Origin: Linepithema humile
Lineage: Eukaryota; Arthropoda; Insecta; Hymenoptera; Formicidae
Direction: 5' to 3'
DNA: 64,000 nt
Assembly: GCF_040581485.1 (NCBI RefSeq)
Contig: NC_090134.1
Location: 19,211,501 to 19,275,500 of the forward strand
The notes beneath the pieces were generated by a model that was not told where the DNA came from, searched no databases, and saw only the letters and a list, made by a program, of their open reading frames with translations. A program made the translations under genes and the position numbers. Below, piece after piece: positions 40,522 through 51,100 of the stretch; position 1 is the first letter of the stretch, and every line of letters starts with the position of its first letter.

Positions 40522-43500
40522 ACAGCCGCACGGACCATGCTTGTTATTTCTACGTTCGTTATTTTTCAAGTGATGTTTGTCGATTTTTATATCGCGGTGA
40601 AATGACTTTGCGTCGAAAATTGTAATGAATCAAAGGCGGCTAGAGTTAACGAAATCCAGAGTGACTGAAAGCGAAATTGGTTCGAATTAGGGCTGCTTCT
40701 CTACAACTCTGTCGGTTTTTTTCTCTTTTTTCAATGAAATCCGCGTTTCAATCAATTTTTTTTATATATATTGGTTTTTTCTAGCGAAAGTTTGCAATGC
40801 GAAAATATACAACTTTTACGAAAAAAAACTATTTGTGACAAATTAATACAGAAAAACAACACAAGAGAAATCTATCGAAAATCTATTGCGCTTTGCTGGA
40901 ATATTTTTCAAATATCGCGAATTTTCGATATATTCTCATCGGCGAATTTATGCAGGTGTCGTTGTACTTTGTTGTAAGATATTGATGTCATAATCTGTAA
41001 TGTATAATACGGGCTTAAGAAACGCGCTCTTCGTGCTGCTATTAATAAACGCGCCACTGCGTTTTTTGCCGCGCAGCAGTCACAGAGGCAGCTGGCTTCA
41101 ATAGAATAATCCTCCCATATGTTCCGCGGAACGTTCGCAAGATACATGAGAAAGAAATATCTCTCGAATAGCGAGCGCGCGCGCGCGCGCGCGATACGCT
41201 TAGCGACTGGTAAATGCGCAGTATGCGTGTATACGGTATCGCGCGCGGATTTCAGGGGAAATCCGGCTGTACCTGTAAACGTCGCGCCGCCGTCACGAAA
41301 AGGAACGTTACCGTCACGTCAAGATATAATGTGATGTATTTAAATAGGTCCGTTCGCGCGCTGCCACGCGAACCTTCGCGCGCGCGACTGACGTGCCGCG
41401 ACAATCCGTGACGTTGATGTTACGTACGATCCCCATCGTGAACGCGAACGTTAAGGGCCGTTGCCCGTGTTTCCGTCCGACACTTCGGGTGTCAAGTGGC
41501 ATCGTAGAATGCGATGCACCGTAAATCCGAAAATCGGCCGGCACTCAAAACGTCCCGCGCGCGCCGATTGTTAGCGCGCGCTCTTCGAGGACACCCTCGT
41601 GGAACATCTATGTACACGTTGTATAAAAAGTTACGGGACATTCAATTATTTCCCTGACGATCGTTACCCAGTTTCGCGTGTTGCCCCGTTAACACACTTG
41701 TTACATTTTTATACTACGCTATAAATCGAGGAACACAAATAATACTGCCAAAAATTGAATTTGATAGATTTTGTCAGAAATCTTCTTTATATAAGAGCAC
41801 GATAAATTTATTTGTATATAATTCCGCACAATCTTAAATTGACTAATAAATGTTTTTTCATCAAAAATAGACTCTTTTTCAAGAGACTCGCATGATCACG
41901 AAGAGTACTTTTGCTTCCAGGTGGAATAGCGTCATGTCTACGAAACTTTCGGACCGATTTCCTGGAAGAATGGCCGACGCCGGGCACCGGACCTCACTTC
42001 GACACTTCTATGCAATCGAACTTCACCGGCCTGGTGGGGAAAACGGTGCATCTCGTGTGCAAGGTGAAGAACTTGGGGAATCGAACGGTAAGCCATCGGA
42101 AAATCTATCGTCTGGTTCGTGACCAGAGGCGCTATATCTTAGCTCGAAGCGGACAGTGCGCTGGCCGGGCCACCCCACGCCGCTGTTGAATAATTTAAGG
42201 GTAGGGCTGCACGAACGACCTTGCGACCCTTCCTCGCGATCGTAGCGGATACTTTAGTGGCGCCTCACGTCGCCAGATTCGCCCGCTCGCTCGCCACTCG
42301 TTAAACGATTTTCCAATCGATCGATGACCCGGAAACTGTCATCCCAATCGTAGGAAAGTATAAATAACTGAATAAGCGAGTGTCACGAATTACCGAGTTA
42401 ATCAAATATAAAAAAATATCTTCTATCAGAAGGTTCTTTAGCGATAATCTGTTATTTATTATCTCGCTTTATCAGCAGACTAAAAAGAGTCGCTGAAACG
42501 CTCGCTCGCGCATAAGTATTTTAATCCAAATGTGAGATTATATTATTATGATATTTTTCTAAGGATCACGCGTCTAATTCTTTGTCTTCTTTAACTGAAT
42601 TAATTATAATAATGGCATAATGGCAGGCGCGTAATGCAAATATCTCTATGATCCACGTGTTTCGCTTATGAAATATAAAATCGCTGTTCTTACACGATGA
42701 AGTCTGTGGCGCAGTTCGTCCAACGTAAATGGGGCTATTAAATAAACATTACTGTTCCTTCATCGTGCACAGTGCCGGCGTCTCATGAAAAAGGCAAGCG
42801 ATGTTAGCGTTTATGTTCCTGAATTATTAACCATTTTTCTTATGCAACGAGCGAAGCATTTTTTTCTACCTCCGTTTGCATTGTGCGTCGACGAATTACG
42901 TCGCTTTGGAAACAGCCTCGCAAATTTGCACCGGTACTCCAGTTAGATCATTCCAGCTGGAAATGTTTTCGGTGTTTGAACGTGTTTCTGTCGTCGCGAA
43001 TTAAATTCAAACTGCCGCTCGCACTCCGTTTAACAGCGATATTATTTTCTCGCACGCTGCTTCTCTCTACTCGGCAACGCATTCGAACATTGCAGTTAAT
43101 TTCGCCATCTCTTGTTGTACGGCACCGCGGAATAAACGTGTACAAAAGTGGAGAATTACCGATTGACCGCGTAAGTACGAGGTAGCATGACTACATACGA
43201 TCAATCGATCTTAAATTTTTTAGAAACACCGCTCTGCCACGAAACCGGTTCCGCATACCGATGTTCTCTCCTTTCTTTCTTTCTTTCTCTCTCTCTTTCT
43301 CTCTTTTGGCTCTCCTATAACTACATATTTATTACATTTAAATTTCAGATTTGCGTGTGCTCGTAATAAAACTCGGGTAATTTCCACGAAATTACCGGCG
43401 CATTTTGTTCCCTCTAAAAATCGAACGTACCGCGCGCGGTCGTTTCAGTTTGAGAGTATCGTTTGGCATCGCGATTACAGTAGATGTTGCATCGAACCGC

Positions 43501-46500
43501 TCGAGTCACGACACAATTCTTCTTTCGTTTGTCATCGCGGAATCGAGGCCGACGTGTTTACTTCCGATGGAAAAGTGCGAGTGTGTCGGAACATTCGTCA
43601 TTCGAGTTTACAAAAGCCCCGTTTACGCTCCGCGCTCGCGATGTACACTTAAATCCGTCCTCCCGAGCTTGCCTCGTTGATGCGATATCGTCGGATCTGT
43701 TATGATATATGATATATGCTGCCATTGCATATGCGTTAGAAGATCAAGCGCTCACCTACCACTGCCCGTTCGCAAAGATACATAATTACTGGTTGTTTGC
43801 TCGGACCGGTTAAGAAGCGCTGTGAATACATGACGGATGATAATGACTGTCTTCATTAGCAGACGCATAGGCACCGTAATCCGTTCAACTCGGTTTGAGT
43901 TTGGTTTACCTTCTCCACAGAAAGCAGATTCAACATCGTCACGCAGACTGTCTTGTTAATCCCCGCTACTTTAACGGAGCATGAATATAATTCGTTAATA
44001 ACGAGGACTTTGAGAATTTTAGCTTCAAATGGAAGTCTCTTTGCTCCTGGGAAAATTTTGACTTTCAGAGTAAATTAAATTTAGAAACGAGAACGAACTG
44101 ACAATGGAAATATGATTCATTTCATATTTTAAACGTTATTTGTTATTTTACTTTAATGGAAACGATAGCTCACGTTAATGGAAACGAAAATATTAAGTAT
44201 GCCGGCGGATCTTTATTTAATGCTCACTACGCAGCGCAGTATGTTCCGCGTTATAGATAAATCAGCCGATTTCGGATCGATATCACAACGATGCCGTAAC
44301 GATACAACGAATCATTGACCGCGATTTTATCTTCTGCATTTCCAAATATCCGACTCGCGGCCTCCCGATAATAATTGGCGATCAGGCAGTTTATTCGCCG
44401 CGCGAACACGAGAACGGCTCGTAATCGCGCTCACGCTCCGAAAACGCGCGGCTTAAACGTCCACAATGGACCGTTGATTAACGGCGGATTCGTCGAACGA
44501 TGTAAAAACTTGATAAACGAAGCATAATCGCGAACACGGGCTACGGCTTTGCGCCGTTCGATATTACACGATTTCCGTAATGATTTATGAATATTAATCG
44601 AACGATATGTCTCCCCTCTTCATCCTCTGTCCCCTTGGATGTTTGAATCGCGCACAATTGAGCGCTGTCAACGCGCTCTGATCGCGAAATTAAACTGGAC
44701 AAAATGTGTGTATCGGGTGTGCTCCCGCACCAGTTTAAATAGCGATGTTGACAAGCGCTTGCGTCGATGCGCCGTGCGCAACCTTTAGAGATAACGTTTC
44801 GCGACGCGAAGCTAATAATATTTATTACATCGCTGTAAAACATTAGTACACGCCGAAAGCTATTAGAGAATCACACGCGCGTCTCTTTTTACGCGATATA
44901 AATTATTTAAAAAAATATATTGACAAATCTTTCGGAACAAGATTATTCTTGGACAGATCCTTATTATTTCCAGTTTTATAAGTATAGATCTACTCTCTTG
45001 GAATTTTTAAAGTGCGCGTCGCTGTGCGCTTTTATTTTGTTGTAGTGCTCAGGCTAAGCTAAATTACTGCTGTCAGTAGATTCTGGATGGGGTTTTTGCC
45101 CGTTTTCTGAAATAAAAGCTACGCTGCTACAAAGCACTCAAGATTATTAGAAAGCGTGCCGTGCGCTTACAAAGTGTGCTATCGTCTTTTTCTTGCCCCG
45201 CTGCAGAGATCGAAGGGATCCCCATGTCGCGAAAGCTTCGGTCGATCATCGTCCTTTCTTCGTTCGACAAGAACTTCGTGATTAAAGAATCGATCGAATA
45301 AAGAACCCATGTCACATTTATGGTGTGCTATGATTATCGAGCTTAAAGTTTGCTGCAAGTTAATTATTGTACGGCAACAATTTATGAATTTATCCTCCGC
45401 AAACTCTCCAAGCACAGTCTGTTGTGCCATTAAATCATTAACTTTGTATTATAATATTAAATTATGTATATTATGTATAATATGAGATATGTAATACGAA
45501 TAATAATTATTTATGATGATTGGTATATTCATGAGTAACTGGAATTTCGGTGAGTTTGCTCGATGTTAAAATTTGATTTGCATTATTCCACAATTATACG
45601 AAATTCTTCTACAGCGTCACTCTCGCGCCGCGTAATATACGGTCGTAGTTTCTCTCCCCGTAAAGTCATATAAGTACACGGTGCGGAGGGGTGGTGTCGT
45701 GCATAGTATCATGCGCCATCGCCATGCCGAGGTTTCGGTTGAATTTCACCAAACAATGCAGCGGTTAATGCCAATGACACATACGCGTCATCTCGAGTGC
45801 GCGAGAGTTGGTGCAAGTGCCGGGATTCGGCGCTGAGATGGGACAATGCGAAATCTCTATCGTGACGTCATACCTGCACCGCGACATAGCTCATATAAGC
45901 GAATCTAGGAACGCGACCCATCTACAGCCGCGGCTTTTCAACCCTTTATTACCCCGATGCGAAGCTTGCATAGGTTAACCGTAATATCGCCGTATATATG
46001 GATCTAAATATTCTCGACGATGAAATTATACATTTTATATACAATATTTACCGTCAGAAATTAATTATATATAATTGTTCTTCAGTTTAATTTATACAGT
46101 CTAATTTATACCTTTATATTGCGATATATTTAAACACTGTTATCAATTCTAATTGAATTTTGTTTATGTAACTGAGTTGTACAAGTTGCAATTTAATTCT
46201 ATAATTTCTAAATAGGAAAAATACACTCTCGTTTCAATGTGAAAGCTGTATATAAGCTTCCAATTTCGCGCAAAATGATTGGCTTTATTTTCACTCGAGT
46301 TACAGAACGTAATCCTTCCATTTTGCAAATAAGCCGCGCTTTAAAGCTGCATGAAGATAGTGAATACAGTCGGATCCAGGTGCAGTAAAACGATCGCGAC
46401 CGAAAACCCGCCCAGATCTGTAGAATCGATTTCAATAGCCGACTACCAAAAACCTGACTTTGCATTCGCACAGCGTGTTAGGTGCGCGCGGCACGACAGT

Positions 46501-48115
46501 TGCGACACCACTGTTTTCCTCGTTCCGTTCTTCAGCGCCGGCAACCACGTCGCTCCCGCCGGGATAGATAGATTTTGTTTGGCTTTCAGCCGGCAACGCT
46601 AATGCCAATAACACGGTCGTGTCATCTCGAGAGCTCCAGCTGGCGCAGGTGCCAGATGCAGGACGAACCAGGACAAAACGAATCTCTCCATGGCGACGTC
46701 ACTCTCATCGAGAGGACGTCAACCCGCGATCGGTTAATACATCAAAGCTTCCGTAAAATGACCCGAAAAGCCGCGTTATCAGCTCGGCCTATCCGATTGC
46801 GCAAATACTTTCCCTTCCTCCGTTAAAAAAAAAAAAAGCTGCACCAGACTTTTACTGATGTCAAAATATTACAAAATGATGAAAAAGATTTTAACGTGTA
46901 AATCTTTTGTATTTTTTTTTTTTTTTTTTTTTTTCGAGACGTCAATCGCTGTTCTACCTGACGAAATTTTCTTGATTTATTAATCCCAATAGATTTTGCT
47001 CGAATTAATCTTGAAATGTCCATTTTTGAAAGAGTGACTTGAAAAATGAACATATCACGACCTGAAAAATTTTTCGCGCAATTATAATTGGGACGGATAA
47101 AAAATGTATTCTGCAAAAGCATTATCTTCGGCCAGAAGTAAAAGATAAAATATGCAAAATGAGGTGAGAATCCGATAGCTTTCACCGCGTTAGCACGATC
47201 GATTTCACCGGTGTGGCGACGGAAGTAATTTCATCGGATATTAAAGGACAGAAGTTAATTATTCCGTTGGCGTTTATATTCGATACGTATTTTATGAGCC
47301 GCGTTAACGGCAAGCTGAAATTTTGATGGGCAACTCATTAACCTTTTCACAGGTGTGTAACATCGTTACACCTCGGAGGCATTTTTAAAAGCCTTGTCAC
47401 GTTAAAACCTGATAAACAGTGGTAAACAATACGTGACTCGCGATGTTGTGTGATCGCTTCTGTGTGATGATTAATTTATCGCGTACACAACGCGCGGAAT
47501 TATTTATGTGCATTTCCAATTTGATAAAGTTGCGGCATCTCGTTGAGCCGGCTCGCTTTAGTCGGGTGAAACCCCTTTGACTTTTTTTAAACCATTGGAA
47601 TATCAATTACGAATAAAATATATCATTTCGCGAATATCGCTCGTTGCGCGGTTTTTGCCAGTTTCCAAAGTTAATTAGGGTCAATCGGATGTAAATGCTA
47701 CTCAAGAGGATGCAGTCGATGAAATTGCATTAACCATTTATATATTAGCTTCGTCTGCGTTTTCCACGTGCGGTAGAATCATTCGAGCGTAATTTATCGC
47801 GTGCGTTAAATACTAATAAAGGTTACACGCGTGGAACTTGCAATTTCTGCAAGAAACAATAAGTCAAATTTCGAGCGAATTTAATTTGCCCGCTCCAGTC
47901 TGCGTGTCATTCGCCTCGTGTAACAGTAAAAGTTCAACGGCAGATGAGTGAGAGTAATAAACAAAACAAGCTTTCTATTTATTTATTAAACGATGTATTA
48001 TGCAGACCGCAGGCAACGCCATTGGGTAGATAAATTTCGCAGGGCAGCAACGCCTGATATTGACAGCGGATCTATATATATCTATAATATTAGTTCCTCA
48101 TAGCCATGTCCTATG

Positions 48116-48152
<37 letters not shown>

Positions 48153-48153
48153 A

Positions 48154-48189
<36 letters not shown>

Positions 48190-51100
48190 TTATTTGATCC
48201 GCAATAATGCAAAATCTGTGCATCTCGCGCTTCTTATCACGAATAACGAACTTTTTCCACGTTGTATTTCTGCAAAATAAATACTCTATACGTGTTTCTT
48301 TCATCAACTGACTGCACACGCAAGATTTCACACGGATTTTGTTATACGTTATTGTGATGAAAAGCGCCCTGAAAAAGTTAATATTCTTTCAGTTGTGCGA
48401 TAATTAAAGAAAACCCAAGTGTATTAAAGTAACAAATAAACCTTTCGTTTCAGGTTTCCTGGGTGAGGCACCGAGATATACACCTGCTAACGGTTGGTCG
48501 TTACACCTATACGAGCGACCAGCGTTTCGAGGCACTACACTCTCCTCATACGGAGGACTGGACCTTGAGGATACGATATCCTCAGCGGAAGGACTCCGGG
48601 ACTTATGAGTGCCAAATATCAACGACCCCGCCCATCGGCCACCACGTGTACCTAACAATAGTCGGTGAGCAAATAAAAATGTTTCACAACACTAATCTAG
48701 TTCTGCAATAAGAAACTGAAATCCGAAAATTCGTATGTGTGATCAGGGAATATTATATCACCATTATGCTCGCTAACGATCTTATGAATTTCGCGAACCT
48801 CCAATTTTCCTTAAGATAGAGTTTTCATTTCGATAAAATACGATTTCAAAGTTTTGAAATTGTATTTTATTTTATTAGAAGACATATTTATTTGGAAAGA
48901 TATAAATTTTCTAGTTGCGAAATTGACGGATATAATATTACTTCGAAAGTTTTCCATAGCTGAAGAAAGTACAACTGCTACAGATGTTTTGTAAACACCA
49001 TTTAATTAACTGATATATATGAAGTGGAATTTTTGTTTACAATTAATCTGATTAATTAAAATTTTGGAAATCTCTTGTTTAATCTTGTTACTACATAATT
49101 TAAATATACGGAGCCGAAATCTTTCCAATTTTTTATCTCTGTTCAGCAAAAATTTAATTGAATACCATATGCATTATCTTCTTTAGATTTTTAATTCTCT
49201 GAATCCTAAATTAAAATTTAAAAAAACTTAACACGTTCTCTCTTGCCATTGTAAGTATACATTTGGTGCTCTGCGCACTTCAAAGTGAAGCGTGAATATA
49301 TGAGGTCGTATATTCTTGAAGATTTACCGTTAATGACTGTCGTGATACTTTGAACAGGCTGAGAGAGGACTTATCGACGCGTCTTGACCCAAAAGCTCAC
49401 CCTACAACGTAGAATGAACTCGGTGCTTTATATCGCGCGATAAAAATATTGAATATATAGCGAGATTTGTATCACCACGCTACGGTCGTTTAACCGACCC
49501 GCCTGCACGATCGTTAAGTAGCTGCAAGCCGTTCAAGACTACCGTCCTATTTGTTTCAGAGCCGGTAACTGTTATAAACGGTGCGCCAGAACTCTTCGTC
49601 AATAAGGGCAGCACCATCAACCTGACATGCGTCGTGAGATACGCTCCCGAGCCACCCCCAACGATGACTTGGAGTCATAATTCGGAGGTGAGTGCCGTGC
49701 TCCCGCGAATGAAACGCGAATATGAGAGATGACAGATTTCTCGCAGAATTAAAAAGCTGAAATTTTTTTAACAATTCGGCTCTAAATTTATTTGTATTGA
49801 AATTTTTATAATAAGATCCAATTAAAGCTCTGATAAAAAAAAAGAGATTAAATTTCCAGCTTTATAATTTGAATATAATTACTTTTTATTTATGAGACTG
49901 TGTGTGGATTTTATGTGCATGCGACGATATGATTAGCGTGCAAAACAGATGAATTAAAATAAATTTAAATTTGCGGAATTTGCTTCTCCGTAATCGGGGA
50001 TTAGTTTTGAAATTCCCATAAATGTCTACTCGCGGAATCCTCGGCTTAGTGTTCTATCTCCGACTTTCCGCAATTTATCTCACGGCGAGTCGCGTAACGA
50101 TGCTCTTTACCACGTCGAGCAACACAGGCACGCATGATTAATACGGTCTGTTGACGCGTATTTTCTTTGCGACGTGGAAATGCATTCCGCTTTTAATACC
50201 ACTTTGTGTAACAAAAGTTATTGTAAACACGCGTCTCACGGGACACAAAGAACGCATTATACCGCGGGACCCATTAATATTGACGAACTCGTTAAAATAA
50301 TTTTGCGACATAACGTTCGTGGCATCGCATCACGTTTTATCACGGTGATGAGATAATTTTAAATTCCCCTCTGCGGGCCAATATTTGCAATTCCACGTTT
50401 GATATCGGTCGAGCGGAGATTATTCCGCGCGCGTTAATGAGACGGTCGTACGTGTACGCGCCGCTCGTATTAAAAACTCGTGAAAGCGATCGATAAAAAA
50501 AAGGAAACAGTAATTTCTCGGCTGATTGCCGATACATCGGCCGCCGGAGATACGCGCGCGCGCACGCGCGCGCGCTACATTCGCCGGCTACGCGGAGCCG
50601 GCTTTTACTAGAATGAAACAGCAGGTAACGCAATTTTCGCAAGGTACTATCGCGCACGTTGATCAAAGTAAAACGCGAAATGGAAGATCAGCCACGCGCG
50701 CAGGTCGCGCGACAGCCGGGTTACGGAATTATTTTTCGATTAATTTCTCACGGTTTTTTTTTTTAATTCGCCGATAATTATTTATTCCGTAATGCAATAT
50801 TCGGCGAAACGATTGCGCCGTATCGTACGAGACGCAGCGAGTTGGTCTCGTAGAAAAGAGGAGAGAAGCAAAAGAACGGAAGAAGAAAAACGAAAGGGAG
50901 AAATGCGGTGGATATTTTACGTTCTGTACGGGGCGTGCCGCTACGTGTCTATCCTCAAAGGGAATACGAAAGAGAAACGTATATACGCGCGCTGCTATTC
51001 TTTACCTCGTACCTCGGAGGAAGGTGCCTTTTATCTTCCGCTAAAGGGGCGTCATTGCGTTGTCGGAAAGAGCGGGGATTCCGGAGCGGGGAAAACGTAA

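Larger units (their letters stand above)
32290..41920 (+). other. dpr intron 1 (9,631 bp)
   Basis: GTAAGT at the left and TTGCTTCCAG at the right. No supported gene lies within it. It holds a 45-bp tandem repeat (33200-33288), a perfect palindrome (35293-35335), a 9-bp triplet repeat (39351-39377), a 29-A run (40491-40519) and a GC-alternating run (41175-41193). Long first introns of neuronal Ig genes often carry enhancers, but no specific element could be assigned. Confidence 0.75.
42088..48453 (+). other. dpr intron 2 (6,366 bp)
   Basis: GT-AG intron. No supported gene lies within it. It contains a pyrimidine tract of CTTT/CT units (43265-43307), a duplicated CRE-like element (45761-45870 and 46595-46701), an A13...T23 bracket (46825-46934) and an (AT)n(GT)n microsatellite (48121-48187) close to its acceptor. 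Confidence 0.75.

Noticed and set aside
42048..42122. Open frame continuing past dpr exon 2
   Set aside because: The ACG|GTAAGC donor and the exact fit of exon 3 show that the reading continues by splicing; the read-through is intron.
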